64,000 bases of DNA from Avispirillum sp959601495 (lineage in GTDB: Bacteria > Bacillota > Clostridia > Oscillospirales > CAG-272): contig CAUGPT010000010.1 of the NCBI GenBank assembly GCA_959601495.1, positions 1 to 64,000 of the forward strand. Reading direction: 5' to 3'. Under the pieces are notes generated by a model, which did no database searches, was not told the origin of the DNA, and worked only from the letters and a program-made list of their open reading frames with translations. Position numbers and translations under genes: made by a program. Shown here piece by piece: positions 35,785 through 45,980 of the stretch (position 1 is its first letter; every line of letters begins with the position of its first letter).

Positions 35785-38700
35785 ATGAGAAACTCAAAGA
35801 CCAAAAAGCTTACGGCGCTTGTGCTGGCGCTCGCTTTGCTTATTGGCTCCGCAGTGACGACGTTTGCCGCCGACGGTGACGGCAGCAGCGGCGCCGCTTC
35901 GGATAGTTCGTCCGATACGCTCACCGAGCTCGGAACGGACTATGCTCTCATCAACTACGAGAGCTACAAGTCAAAATACAACTACAGTACCGACATGCGC
36001 ACCGGAGAAAACGTTACGATCCCCGCAACGGATTACGTGACCGATCCCGAGGTGACCACGGCGGATGTGGAAGAAGCGACCGTTGACGGTACGGACTGTA
36101 TCCTCGTCGGCGAGGGCGGATCCGTTTCGTGGAAAGTCGATGTTCCCAAGGCGGGCTGGTATTGCGTAAGCTTCAAGTACCGCGCCGAGAACGAAAAAAC
36201 CACGGACATCGAGCGCATATTCAAGCTCAACGGCAAAACGCCTTATTCCGAGGCGAGATACCAGGACTTCAACAAGGTATGGAGCTTCAAGTACGCTACC
36301 GACGATGTTTCCGACAGAGACAATGTTTTCGAAGTGGACGCGTCCGGCAACGAGCTTCGCCCCGATGCGTATCTCAGCCAGGAATGGATCACCCACTCCG
36401 TAAAGGACAACGACGGCTATTACAGAGATCCGCTCGAGTTCTGGTTCGAAGAGGGCGAGAACACCGTAACTCTCGACGGAGTACGCGACAAGGCTTACTT
36501 CGCGGAGATCAGCGTGTATTCCTATGAAGAGCTTCCCACATACGAGGAAGTTCTCGCAGAGTACGGGAAAAAAGGCTACGAGAGCGCAGACGCGGACACC
36601 GTATATTTTGAGGCGGAGACCCCTGCACAGGTTTCCAACTACACCGTTTACCCGGTATACGACCGCGCTTCGGCTATCACAAGCCCCCAGCACAAGTCCA
36701 AGATATACAGAAATACCATGGGCGGCGACAAGTGGGTCACCAACGGCCAGTGGATCAGATATGAGTTCGAGTGCGAGGCGAGCGGTCTTTACGAGATCGG
36801 CATCCGCTTTGCGCAGGATCAGCTCAAGGGTATGTACACCTCCAGAGCCGTAAGGATCGACGGTGAGTATCCCTTCGAAGAGGCTAAGGACTGCCAGTTC
36901 CCTTACGATAACAAGTGGCAGGTAAGAAACCTGGGAGACGGCAACAACGATTTTCAGTTCTACCTTGAAAAAGGCAGGCACACCATCGAACTTGAGGTGG
37001 GTCTCGGCAGCCTTGCTGACGTTGTGCGTCAGGTGAACTCCGTCGTGGACAGCCTGAACGACGACTATCTGCGTATAGTAGAGCTTACGGGCGCCGATCC
37101 CGACGAATACCGTGACTACGGCTTTACACGTTCGATGCCTACAGTCGTCGCAGACCTCGGCGTACAGTCCAGCATACTTTATCAGCTTGTTGACTACATT
37201 TCAGAGATCAACGGTATAAAGTCGGATAATACGTCAACGCTTGAGCAGGCAGCGGTGCTTGTCGAAAAGATGTCTTCCGACGAAAAGGAGATCGCCGCAA
37301 ACCTGTCCTCTCTGAAAGAGTGGGTATCGTCGCTGGGCACATGGCTTTCCGACGTTACTACCCAGTACCTTGAAATGGACTATATCATAGTTCAGCCCGC
37401 AGGCAGCTCACTGCCCAAGGGAGAGGCAAACGGATGGCAGGCATTCTGGTTTGAGATCCAGAAGTTCATAGCCAGCTTCTACACCGACTACAACGCTATC
37501 GGCGAAGACGGCGCAAAGTCGGAAAAGACCATTGAGGTATGGACTACCTCCGGCAGAGACCAGGCTCAGATCATAAAGAACCTTGTAAATAACGGCTACA
37601 CGCCGGAATATAACACCAACGTAAACATCAAGCTGGTAGCAGCCGGCACACTGCTTCCGGCGATCCTTGCGGGCGTCGGACCGGACGCCTCCATAGACGC
37701 GACGAACCCCATCGATATGGCTATCCGAGGCGCGGTGCTTCCGCTGAACGATTACGATACGTTTGACGAAGTTATGTCCCGCTTCGCGGATTCAGCAAAA
37801 ACGCCGCTGTCCCTTTACGGAACAACATATGCCGTTCCGGTATCGCAGACCTTCCCGGTTTTGTTCTGCCGCAACGATATTCTGAGCGATCTGGGACTCA
37901 GCGTTCCCGAAACATGGGACGATCTCATGAGCATGGTTCCTATTCTCCAGTTCAACAACATGGAGATCGGAATGACCCAGGACTTCACCGTATTCCTGTA
38001 TCAGGCGGGCGGTCAGTACTGGAGAGACGAGGGTATGTCCATCGGATTCGACGACTACAAGGCACTGGATACGTTTGAGTATATGTGCAACATGTTTACA
38101 CAGTATTCGCTGCCTATATCGTACAGCGCCGAAAACCGTTTCAAGACCGGTGAGATCCCCGTGCTTATAAGCGCATATTCGTTCTATAACACGCTTGTGG
38201 TATTTGCCCCCGAAATCGCGGGACTGTGGAGCTTCTATGAGATCCCCGGCACACGCAACGAAGAAACCGGTGAGGTCGATCACACCTCCGTTTCCGCTAT
38301 AACGGGTATCATAATCCCCCGCGGCACAAGCGACGACGAGGCTGCATGGACGTTCCTCGACTGGTACAGCGACAAGGATTTCCAGGTCGATTACTCCGAC
38401 GAGATGATGGCGCTGCTCGGTCCCTCCGCAAAGCAGCAGGTAGCAAACCTTGACGCGTTTGAAGAGCTTCCCTGGTCCGAGAGCGAGGCTGCAACGCTTC
38501 ACAAGTGCATCAACCATACCGTTGCAATCGAGGCATACCCCGGCAACTACTACGTCAGCCGTTACAGCTCCTTCGCGTTCAACGCGGCTTATAACGAAAA
38601 AGAGGATCCCTCCGACCAGCTTCTCAGCTATGTTGATACCATCAATAAAGAGCTTACGCGTAAACGCAAAGAGTTTAACCTGATGATAAACGATGAGTGG

Positions 38701-38952
38701 CAGGCTATCAAAGACTACATGGGCTTTGAATCCTTCAACGAATGGAAGGAATACTGGGCAGAGCTTGAGGGAGTCGATCCCGACAGCGACACCACATATA
38801 TCCAGGACAACCGCGACGGTGCAAAGGAATACACCTACGTTAACTGGATGAGCGACAACAAGATCACAGTTGACAGCCATACAAAATGGCAGAACGCCGT
38901 TAAGTACGACGGTGAGACCTGCACCTATAAGGAATGGGTCGAAAAGAAATAA
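35785..38952 (+). CDS. Large ABC solute-binding protein with carbohydrate-binding-like modules
   Basis: The 1055-residue exported protein starts with a signal peptide (cut likely after residue 28, TTFA). Residues about 50-225 and 255-400 look like two beta-sandwich carbohydrate-binding-like modules (compare VSWKVDVPKAGWYCVSFKYR and QWIRYEFECEASGLYEIGIRF). A helical stretch (about 400-560) follows. Residues about 580-960 form a family 1 sugar-binding domain with WTTSGRDQAQIIKNL, YAVPVSQTFPVLFCRND and GVGPDASIDATN. No lipobox Cys is present at the cleavage site, so anchoring is unclear. Typical binding proteins have 400-550 residues. AGGAGGAAGG precedes the ATG at 35785. It leads the operon. 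Confidence 0.85.
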   Translation: MRNSKTKKLTALVLALALLIGSAVTTFAADGDGSSGAASDSSSDTLTELGTDYALINYESYKSKYNYSTDMRTGENVTIPATDYVTDPEVTTADVEEATVDGTDCILVGEGGSVSWKVDVPKAGWYCVSFKYRAENEKTTDIERIFKLNGKTPYSEARYQDFNKVWSFKYATDDVSDRDNVFEVDASGNELRPDAYLSQEWITHSVKDNDGYYRDPLEFWFEEGENTVTLDGVRDKAYFAEISVYSYEELPTYEEVLAEYGKKGYESADADTVYFEAETPAQVSNYTVYPVYDRASAITSPQHKSKIYRNTMGGDKWVTNGQWIRYEFECEASGLYEIGIRFAQDQLKGMYTSRAVRIDGEYPFEEAKDCQFPYDNKWQVRNLGDGNNDFQFYLEKGRHTIELEVGLGSLADVVRQVNSVVDSLNDDYLRIVELTGADPDEYRDYGFTRSMPTVVADLGVQSSILYQLVDYISEINGIKSDNTSTLEQAAVLVEKMSSDEKEIAANLSSLKEWVSSLGTWLSDVTTQYLEMDYIIVQPAGSSLPKGEANGWQAFWFEIQKFIASFYTDYNAIGEDGAKSEKTIEVWTTSGRDQAQIIKNLVNNGYTPEYNTNVNIKLVAAGTLLPAILAGVGPDASIDATNPIDMAIRGAVLPLNDYDTFDEVMSRFADSAKTPLSLYGTTYAVPVSQTFPVLFCRNDILSDLGLSVPETWDDLMSMVPILQFNNMEIGMTQDFTVFLYQAGGQYWRDEGMSIGFDDYKALDTFEYMCNMFTQYSLPISYSAENRFKTGEIPVLISAYSFYNTLVVFAPEIAGLWSFYEIPGTRNEETGEVDHTSVSAITGIIIPRGTSDDEAAWTFLDWYSDKDFQVDYSDEMMALLGPSAKQQVANLDAFEELPWSESEAATLHKCINHTVAIEAYPGNYYVSRYSSFAFNAAYNEKEDPSDQLLSYVDTINKELTRKRKEFNLMINDEWQAIKDYMGFESFNEWKEYWAELEGVDPDSDTTYIQDNRDGAKEYTYVNWMSDNKITVDSHTKWQNAVKYDGETCTYKEWVEKK

Positions 38953-38984
38953 ATTCCTTCCTATTGTTATATAGACATAAAACG

Positions 38985-39010
38985 GCGGGCGGAGCGCCGC
39001 TCCGCCCCGC
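38985..39010 (+). promoter_or_regulatory. Intercistronic hairpin after the binding-protein gene
   Basis: GCGGGCGGAGC and GCTCCGCCCCGC pair with one bulged base around a GCC loop. It lies 33 bases past the stop and 27 before the permease start. Such hairpins often raise the level of binding protein over permease by protecting the upstream mRNA. Confidence 0.55.
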
Positions 39011-39036
39011 TGAAATCTTGAACGGGAGAAAAAGTC

Positions 39037-39978
39037 ATGGCTAAGAAAACCAAAGATGCCACACGAAACGGCAATATGACAAAGCGCCAGTGGACGTGGC
39101 TTCTTATGAAACGGTATAAAATAGGATACTTGATGGTCGCACCGTTTATGATCCTGTTTTTCCTTTTCACTGTAATTCCTGTCGTAGCCTCCATCTTCGT
39201 CAGCCTTACAGACTATAATATGCTTCAGTGGCCTAACTGGGTCGGACTGAACAACTACATCACGCTTTTCCTTGATGACGACCTTTTCATAACCGCACTG
39301 AAAAACACCCTCGTGTTTGCGGTAGCGGTAGGTCCGGCATCATATCTGCTCTCCTTCTGCGTTGCATGGTTCATTAACGAGCTGAGCCCCAAGATGAGAG
39401 CGTTCGTAACCCTTATATTCTATGCGCCCTCCATAGCCGGCGGTGCGTATACCATATTCTCTTACATATTCGCCTCCGACTCCTACGGCCTTGTAAACGG
39501 TTGGCTGCTGAAATTCGGAATAATCGATTCACCTATCCTGTTCTTCCAGAACACAAAGTGGATCATGCCCCTGTGTATAGCGATCGCCTTGTGGATGTCG
39601 CTGAACACGGCGTTCCTCAGCTTTATCGCGGGTCTGCAGGGACTCGACCGCAGCCAGTTTGAGGCAGCGGCGGTTGACGGTATCACAAACCGTTGGCAGG
39701 AGCTGTGGTATGTGACCCTTCCCAACATGAAGAGCCAGCTCCGATTCGGTGCTGTCATGGCAATAACCGGCTCCTTCGGTTTCGGCGCGGTCGTAACCGC
39801 CCTTGCCGGAAACCCCTCAACTGACTACTGCGCGTATACGATAGCGCATCACCTTGAGGAGTATTCGGGCAACCGTATGGAGATGGGATATGCGTCCGCT
39901 ATATCGTTTGTGCTGTTCCTTATAATGGTCGGCGCGAATATGTTCGTTCAGCGGCTGCTTGCAAAGGTAGGTGAGTGA
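39037..39978 (+). CDS. Carbohydrate ABC transporter permease (MalF-like)
   Basis: This 313-residue membrane protein has six hydrophobic segments and the cytoplasmic EAA loop EAAAVDGITNRWQELWYVTLP that docks the ATPase. It is of the MalF/UgpA type, with a short N-terminal cytoplasmic part (KKTKDATRNGNMTKRQW). Together with the next gene it should form the membrane channel for the upstream binding protein. GGGAG precedes the ATG. Its end overlaps the next start by four bases. Confidence 0.93.
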   Translation: MAKKTKDATRNGNMTKRQWTWLLMKRYKIGYLMVAPFMILFFLFTVIPVVASIFVSLTDYNMLQWPNWVGLNNYITLFLDDDLFITALKNTLVFAVAVGPASYLLSFCVAWFINELSPKMRAFVTLIFYAPSIAGGAYTIFSYIFASDSYGLVNGWLLKFGIIDSPILFFQNTKWIMPLCIAIALWMSLNTAFLSFIAGLQGLDRSQFEAAAVDGITNRWQELWYVTLPNMKSQLRFGAVMAITGSFGFGAVVTALAGNPSTDYCAYTIAHHLEEYSGNRMEMGYASAISFVLFLIMVGANMFVQRLLAKVGE

Positions 39979-40853
39979 CGGTGAAAAAACTCAGAACAAG
40001 ACATCACACCGTCGTCCTCTCCAGAAGCGCCGGCGGCGACGTGGGAATCACAATATTCCTTATCATACTGGGCGTTATAATGTTTTTGCCCCTGTACTAC
40101 GTAGTAATGCAGTCCTTCAAGCCTCTTGACGAGCTGTTCTACTACCCTCCGAAGTTCTATGTAATAAACCCCACATGGGATAACTACACAGACCTGTTCA
40201 CCCTGATGAGCGAAAGCTGGGTGCCCTTCTCAAGGTACATATTCAACACGGTGTTCATCACCTTCTGCGGTACCTTCGGCAACCTGGTGCTCTCCAGCCT
40301 GTGCGCGTACGCGCTTTCAAAGATCCCTTTCCCCGGCCGCAAGGGTTGCTTCTGGCTCGTGGAAAAATCACTGATGATAGGCTCTACCGTCGGCGGAGTT
40401 ATCACCTTCATCCTTATCTCGTGGCTTGGCTGGATGGATACATATCTCGCGCTGATAGTTCCCGCATGGGCGTCCACTTTGGGTCTGTACCTCATGAAGC
40501 AGTTCATGGATTCCAGCATCACAAACTCCATTCTGGAGAGTGCGCGGCTTGACGGCGCGGGCGAGTTCAGGATCTTCTGGTCCATCGCAATGCCCATGGT
40601 AAAGCCAGCATGGCTGACGCTTATAATCTACTCCTTCCAGGGCCTGTGGAACACCGGTGCTTCCACCTACATCCACAGCGAGGAGCTCAAAACACTTAAC
40701 TACGCTATGACCCAGGTGCTCAGCGCGGGTATCGTTCGTTCCGGCGCGCAGGCAGCAAGCGGTGTCATTATGATGATGATACCTATTATCGTATTCATCG
40801 TATCTCAGAGTAAGATCATTGAGACGATGGGTACAAGCGGTATGAAAGACTGA
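39975..40853 (+). CDS. Carbohydrate ABC transporter permease (MalG-like)
   Basis: The 292-residue partner permease has six hydrophobic segments, the MalG-type start MFLPLYYVVMQSFKPLDELF and the EAA loop ESARLDGAGEFRIFWSIAMP. The reading frame opens with GTG at 39975, overlapping the previous stop, and has a second GTG at 39981; AGGTAGGTGAG could serve either. It is followed ten bases later by the NHL/YIP1 gene. No ABC ATPase gene is present in the operon, so a shared MsmK/UgpC-type ATPase encoded elsewhere is likely. Confidence 0.93.
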   Translation: MTVKKLRTRHHTVVLSRSAGGDVGITIFLIILGVIMFLPLYYVVMQSFKPLDELFYYPPKFYVINPTWDNYTDLFTLMSESWVPFSRYIFNTVFITFCGTFGNLVLSSLCAYALSKIPFPGRKGCFWLVEKSLMIGSTVGGVITFILISWLGWMDTYLALIVPAWASTLGLYLMKQFMDSSITNSILESARLDGAGEFRIFWSIAMPMVKPAWLTLIIYSFQGLWNTGASTYIHSEELKTLNYAMTQVLSAGIVRSGAQAASGVIMMMIPIIVFIVSQSKIIETMGTSGMKD

Positions 40854-40863
40854 GGAGGTTTTT

Positions 40864-42981
40864 ATGAAGAAAATAATAAGAATACTCCTCGTGGCAGGCG
40901 CTCTGCTTATGGTGCTTACCACGGCAGCCTCCGCCGCGGCTCCGTACTCTACATATATATACTCCGCAGACGGCTTCGTTATGGAGTCTCCGGACGCGTA
41001 TGTACCCGATGTCGTTGTTGACTCCGAGTATATCGGCAAGGACGCAAACGACAACTACGTAAAGATAAGCGGACTTAAGGACGTTGCTATCGGCACCGAC
41101 AATAAGGTATACCTTTCCGACGGCGTCGAGAACAAGATATACGTTCTTGACTCGTACTACAAGTACCTGTTCACAATAACGGACTTCGTAAACGAGCAGG
41201 GCGTCCGCGACGGCTTCAAGGGCGTATCCGGACTGTTTGTCAACGACAAATACATATACGCCTGCGATACGGACAATAACCGAATCGTAATGTTTGACCT
41301 CAAGGGCAACTTTGTGAAAACGGTCAAGCAGCCCGAAAGCGCACTGTTCAATACGGATACCATATACAAGCCGGTGGCAGTCGCGGTCGACTCCTACGGC
41401 AGACTGTTCATCGTCTCCTCCACCACATACGAAGGCGTTATCGTAATGAGCGATACCGGCAGCTTCTACGGCTACATCGGCGCTCAGAAGGTAAAGCTCT
41501 CCGCGTGGGAGATATTCTGGAGAAACGTAAGACCCTCTTCCGCGTCGGATGTACAGTACGTTTCCTCCGAGTATAACAACATAACCATCGACGACGAAAA
41601 CTTCATATACGTCACCTCCTCCTCCCTTGACGAGGACGCTCAGGCAAGCGCGACCGGCAGCGACTACGCTCCCGTTAAAAAGCTGAACGCCAGCGGCAGC
41701 GACGTAATGAACAGAAAGGGCTTCTTTGCTCCTAACGGTGAGGTCAAGTACTCCACCGACGAAAACGATACGGTATACGGTCCCTCAACTCTCGTTGACG
41801 TGGCTGTGGGTCCCCAGGGCACCTGGTCCATAATCGACCAGAAGCGCTCAAAGGTGTTCACCTACGACCAGCAGGGCAACCTGCTCTTCGCCTTCGGCGA
41901 CGCAGGTAACCAGAAGGGCTCCATTGCAGCTATCAAGTCGGTATGCTATCAGGGCGACAACATGATCCTGCTCGACTCCGACAGCGGCAGCTTTACCGTG
42001 TACAGACGTACAGAGTACGGCAACATACTTATAAAGGCTCTGGAAAATCAGAACACCGGCAACTATGACGCCGAGGTGGACGACTGGACGGAGATCCTCA
42101 AGAGAAACAACAACTTCGACGTTGCCTACAACGGCATCGCGGCTGCAAAGTACCGTGATAAGGACTACGAAGGCGCTATGCAGTACTACAAGGACGCCTC
42201 CAACGCCGAGGGCTATTCCAAGGCGTTCAAGGAAGTCAGAAAAGACTGGATGTCCAAGTACTTCTGGGTAGTTCCCGTAGTTATAATCGCCGCGATAGTA
42301 GCTATTGCGAAGTTCGCGGGCTTTGCCTCAAAGAAGAACAAAGCCATCGCGCTGAAGGTCGGACAGAAAAATATAAAGGAAGAGCTGCTGTATGCCTTCC
42401 ACGTTATAGTCCACCCGTTTGACGGCTTCTGGGATCTGAAGCACGAAAAGCGCGGCAGCGTCAGAGGCTCGATAATCATACTGATAGTAACGGTGCTTGC
42501 AGTGTTCTATCAGGGCATCGGCGGCGGATACCTGTACAGCAAGGGCTTCAGCAGCGCGGTTGGAACACTGCTCTCCATACTGGTGCCTCTCATGCTGTGG
42601 GTAATAGCAAACTGGTGTCTCACAACTCTGTTTGAGGGCGAGGGCACATTCAAGGATGTGTTTGTGGCAAGCTGCTATGCGCTGCTTCCCCTGCCGCTCA
42701 TCATAATCCCCACCACCGCAATTTCCAACGCACTCACTCTTGATGAGTCCGCACTGGTAAGCATGTTCAACGGTCTGGCGTTTGTATGGGTCGGTCTGCT
42801 CATCTTCTTCGGAATGATGGTAACGCATGACTATTCACTCGGCAAGAGTTTCCTTACGGCGATCGGAACCATCGTGGGCATGGTGTTCATAATGTTCTTT
42901 GCAGTGCTCTTCTCAACGCTGCTTACAAAGATGATATCCTTTATCTACGGTATAGTCGAAGAGATACAGTACCGAATTTAG
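40864..42981 (+). CDS. NHL-repeat beta-propeller and YIP1 membrane protein
   Basis: The 705-residue protein has a signal peptide (to about residue 25), then NHL-like propeller blades (about 55-400) with repeated patterns such as DVAIGTDNKVYLSDGVENKIYVLD and GLFVNDKYIYACDTDNNRIVMFD. Residues about 420-460 form a TPR-like pair (YNGIAAAKYRDKDYEGAMQYY). A membrane segment near 470-490 leads to a cytoplasmic linker and a YIP1-type domain (about 505-705) with some five membrane helices. The propeller should face outside and could bind glycan or the binding protein. AGGAGG precedes the ATG. The fusion is unusual and its function is not known to me. Confidence 0.82.
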   Translation: MKKIIRILLVAGALLMVLTTAASAAAPYSTYIYSADGFVMESPDAYVPDVVVDSEYIGKDANDNYVKISGLKDVAIGTDNKVYLSDGVENKIYVLDSYYKYLFTITDFVNEQGVRDGFKGVSGLFVNDKYIYACDTDNNRIVMFDLKGNFVKTVKQPESALFNTDTIYKPVAVAVDSYGRLFIVSSTTYEGVIVMSDTGSFYGYIGAQKVKLSAWEIFWRNVRPSSASDVQYVSSEYNNITIDDENFIYVTSSSLDEDAQASATGSDYAPVKKLNASGSDVMNRKGFFAPNGEVKYSTDENDTVYGPSTLVDVAVGPQGTWSIIDQKRSKVFTYDQQGNLLFAFGDAGNQKGSIAAIKSVCYQGDNMILLDSDSGSFTVYRRTEYGNILIKALENQNTGNYDAEVDDWTEILKRNNNFDVAYNGIAAAKYRDKDYEGAMQYYKDASNAEGYSKAFKEVRKDWMSKYFWVVPVVIIAAIVAIAKFAGFASKKNKAIALKVGQKNIKEELLYAFHVIVHPFDGFWDLKHEKRGSVRGSIIILIVTVLAVFYQGIGGGYLYSKGFSSAVGTLLSILVPLMLWVIANWCLTTLFEGEGTFKDVFVASCYALLPLPLIIIPTTAISNALTLDESALVSMFNGLAFVWVGLLIFFGMMVTHDYSLGKSFLTAIGTIVGMVFIMFFAVLFSTLLTKMISFIYGIVEEIQYRI

Positions 42982-42999
42982 TCAGGGAGGAAACGAAAC

Positions 43000-45963
43000 A
43001 TGAAAATGAAAAAAATGATATGTGCCGTCCTCGCCCTGATCACAGTCGTCGGTGCGGTGCTTACCGGTACCGTGGGCGTGTTTGCTGCGGATGACAGCAG
43101 CACGGACGAAGAGGTCAAACACACCGACTACCTCGCAGAGGCTTTCAAAAGCCCCGAGGAGAAGATCGCTACCATGCGTCTCGCAAAAAGCCAGGACGGA
43201 TACGATCTGTATATCGACGATTACAGCGGCGAGATCGCATTTGTGAAAACAGGCACAAACAACTACCTGTTCTCCAACCCTTATGACCTTGCAGACGGCA
43301 GTGTAAACCGCGGCTCGGCTGCAACAAGACAGAAGCTTATGTCGCAGATAGCGGTCACATATGAGGCAAACGGCACAAAATCTACCATGTACTCATATAA
43401 AGAGGCTGCGCTCCGCGACCAGATCACGGTCAAGAACATCAAAAACGGTATCCGTGTTGAGTACACTATCGGTGAGATAGCGACCACGCGTCTGGTGCCC
43501 AGAATGATCTCCAAGGACCGTTTCGAGCTTCTCATCAAATCAAAAATAACAGATAAGGCAAGTCTTGACAGACTTATGTCCTTCTACAAGCTCTACGATA
43601 CCTCAGACAGATCTCTCACAGAGCGTCAGGTCAAGGAAATTCAGGCGTCCTTCCCGGTAACAAAGCAGTTTGCCGTGTACGTATGTACGCCCGATATCGA
43701 AACGAAAGAGCTTAAGACCTGCGAAAGCATAATCAAAGCATACTGCCCCAACTACACCTACGAGGAAATGGATCAGGACCATGCGGACTGTGATTATACC
43801 GTTTCCGATAAAGCTCCGCCGAACTTCAAGATGGCAATCGAATATACCATCTCCGAGGACGGTCTTGAGGCAAGACTTCCCGCAAACGGTATCCGCTTCG
43901 ACGAGGAGAACTTCGCACTCAAGAGCATTGATCTGCTTCCTTACATGGGCGCAGGCAGAAGCATCAATACAGGCTACACCTTTATTCCCGACGGCTCAGG
44001 CACACTGATCCGCTTTGAGGACGTAAAGGGCAAGACCTATAACGTTTCCCGCCAGATGTACGGCGAGGACTTCGCATATCACGAAATTTCCAGTCAGCAC
44101 TCCGAAACAATGAGAATGCCCGTGTTCGGCGTGGTTGAGGATGTCAAGGAGTATACCGCGTCCGAGCTTGATCCCGGCAAACTGGTTGAAACCGGAAACA
44201 CCACGTCAGTGGGGTATTTCGCAGTCATAACCGAGGGCGACTCCATGGCAACGCTGAAATCCGAGCACGGCGGCAACCAGCACGGATATAACAACGTCTA
44301 CGCCATATTCGAGCCCCGTCCGTCGGATAAGTATAAGCTTTCCGCCTCCGTTTCCGTAAACGGCAACTCCGCCGTTACGAAAACCACGCCCAGAAAGTAT
44401 TCCGGTTCGTACAGGATACAGTATACGCTTCTCGGCGGCGACAGCAGCGACGAGAGCACATACGAGGCTTCGTATGTGGGCATGGCAAAGGTCTACAGAA
44501 ATTATCTCGAAAAGACCGGTCAGATCACAAGACTTACGGCTGATGACGTAAATAGCGACATGCCGCTGTACATCGAAACTCTCGGTACGGATGTCGTTCA
44601 GGATACGTTTGCATCCGTGCCGATAACCGTAAACACCCCGCTTACTTCGTTTGACGATGTTAAAACCATGTACGACGAGCTGAGCGACGTGGGAATAACA
44701 AATATCGACTTCCGGCTTACGGGCTACTACAATAACGGTCTTTCAAACACATACCCTGCAAAGGTAGACTTTGAAAGTGCCGTGGGCGGCTCATCCGGAT
44801 TCAAGGATCTTCTGGAATATGCAAGCGATAAGGACTTCGGCGTATATCCCGACTTTGACCTTGCGTATGTAAAGACCATAGACGCATTTGACGGCGTTTC
44901 GGCAAAGCGAGACTATTCAAAGTCCATGGACGGCAGATATATGTCCCGCCGCGAGTACGACGCCGCAACGCAGGAGTTCTCCTCTGAGTTCGGTCTGATA
45001 ATGTCCCCCTCAAGATTCAAGTACTTTGTTGCAAAGCTTGAAAAGGCGCTGGATAAGTATGATAAGTCCGGGCTCAGCGGCATATCCCTTTCAACACTCG
45101 GTACGGATCTTAACTCCGACTTTGACGAGGACGATCCTTACAACCGCGAGGACTCCAAGGGCTATACACAGACCGCTCTTGAGACCCTCAGCGAAAAGTA
45201 CGGTATTATGGTCAACGGCGGCAACGCTTATACCCTCAAGTATACCGACCATATCATATCGCTTCCCACGGAATCCTCCAACTACCTCAACGCAAGCGAG
45301 GCTGTACCTTTCGAGGCACTGGTCCTCCACGGATATGTAAACTATTCCGGCAATGCGGTCAATATGGAGGGCGACGTTACAAACGCCCTGCTCAAGAGCG
45401 TTGAAAACGGCGCGTCGCTGTATTTTATCCTCTGCTATCAGAACACAAGCGTTCTCAAACAGTACAAGGATACGAGCAAATACTATTCGGTTGCATACGA
45501 TATCTGGAAAGACGACATAATCGAATACTATAACAAGCTCAACGACGCAATGGGAGACCTGCAGACCAGTCTTATAGTCGATCATGAATATATGGACGCA
45601 TACAGACTTGTCAGCGATGCCGACGCGGACAAAACTCCCGAGCAGATAGCCGAAGAAGAGGCTGCTGCAAAGAAGAAGGAAGAAGATGCAGAGCGCGACA
45701 GACTGAGAGCCGCTCTTGAAGCTTCCCGCGGGGAGACCTCAACGGTTGTCAACAGACGCGACGATTCGACAAGCGGCAGAAACAATACCGGAGATAACGG
45801 TGAAACAAGAGTTGATACCGAAAGCGGAACTGTTGTAAGAGTCGAGTACGAAGGCGGCGCAAACTTCATCATCAACTATAATTCCTTTGAAATCAACGTG
45901 AATTTCAACGGAGAAACTTACACTGTCCCGTCCCTTGACTTTGTAAGAGTAGACGCAGACTGA
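43000..45963 (+). CDS. DUF5696 domain exoprotein
   Basis: The 987-residue protein begins with a signal peptide (cut after about residue 30, VFA). It resembles DUF5696 proteins, found near sugar ABC transporters in Bacillota. An N-terminal beta-rich part (to about 420, with FIPDGSGTLIRFEDVKGKTYN) is followed by a barrel-like part (about 520-870) including VGITNIDFRLTGYYNNGL and GFKDLLEYASDKDFGVYPDFDLAYV, which recalls glycoside hydrolase folds. A charged helix (EEEAAAKKKEEDAERDRLR) and a disordered Thr/Asn/Asp stretch precede a short C-terminal beta segment. GGGAGG precedes the ATG. A role in glycan processing outside the cell is inferred. Confidence 0.82.
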   Translation: MKMKKMICAVLALITVVGAVLTGTVGVFAADDSSTDEEVKHTDYLAEAFKSPEEKIATMRLAKSQDGYDLYIDDYSGEIAFVKTGTNNYLFSNPYDLADGSVNRGSAATRQKLMSQIAVTYEANGTKSTMYSYKEAALRDQITVKNIKNGIRVEYTIGEIATTRLVPRMISKDRFELLIKSKITDKASLDRLMSFYKLYDTSDRSLTERQVKEIQASFPVTKQFAVYVCTPDIETKELKTCESIIKAYCPNYTYEEMDQDHADCDYTVSDKAPPNFKMAIEYTISEDGLEARLPANGIRFDEENFALKSIDLLPYMGAGRSINTGYTFIPDGSGTLIRFEDVKGKTYNVSRQMYGEDFAYHEISSQHSETMRMPVFGVVEDVKEYTASELDPGKLVETGNTTSVGYFAVITEGDSMATLKSEHGGNQHGYNNVYAIFEPRPSDKYKLSASVSVNGNSAVTKTTPRKYSGSYRIQYTLLGGDSSDESTYEASYVGMAKVYRNYLEKTGQITRLTADDVNSDMPLYIETLGTDVVQDTFASVPITVNTPLTSFDDVKTMYDELSDVGITNIDFRLTGYYNNGLSNTYPAKVDFESAVGGSSGFKDLLEYASDKDFGVYPDFDLAYVKTIDAFDGVSAKRDYSKSMDGRYMSRREYDAATQEFSSEFGLIMSPSRFKYFVAKLEKALDKYDKSGLSGISLSTLGTDLNSDFDEDDPYNREDSKGYTQTALETLSEKYGIMVNGGNAYTLKYTDHIISLPTESSNYLNASEAVPFEALVLHGYVNYSGNAVNMEGDVTNALLKSVENGASLYFILCYQNTSVLKQYKDTSKYYSVAYDIWKDDIIEYYNKLNDAMGDLQTSLIVDHEYMDAYRLVSDADADKTPEQIAEEEAAAKKKEEDAERDRLRAALEASRGETSTVVNRRDDSTSGRNNTGDNGETRVDTESGTVVRVEYEGGANFIINYNSFEINVNFNGETYTVPSLDFVRVDAD

Positions 45964-45980
45964 GAAAGGAGGAACGAATA

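Noticed and set aside
37792..38880. Long open frame opposite the binding-protein gene
   Set aside because: No start signal or family resemblance; the plus strand encodes a clear solute-binding domain.
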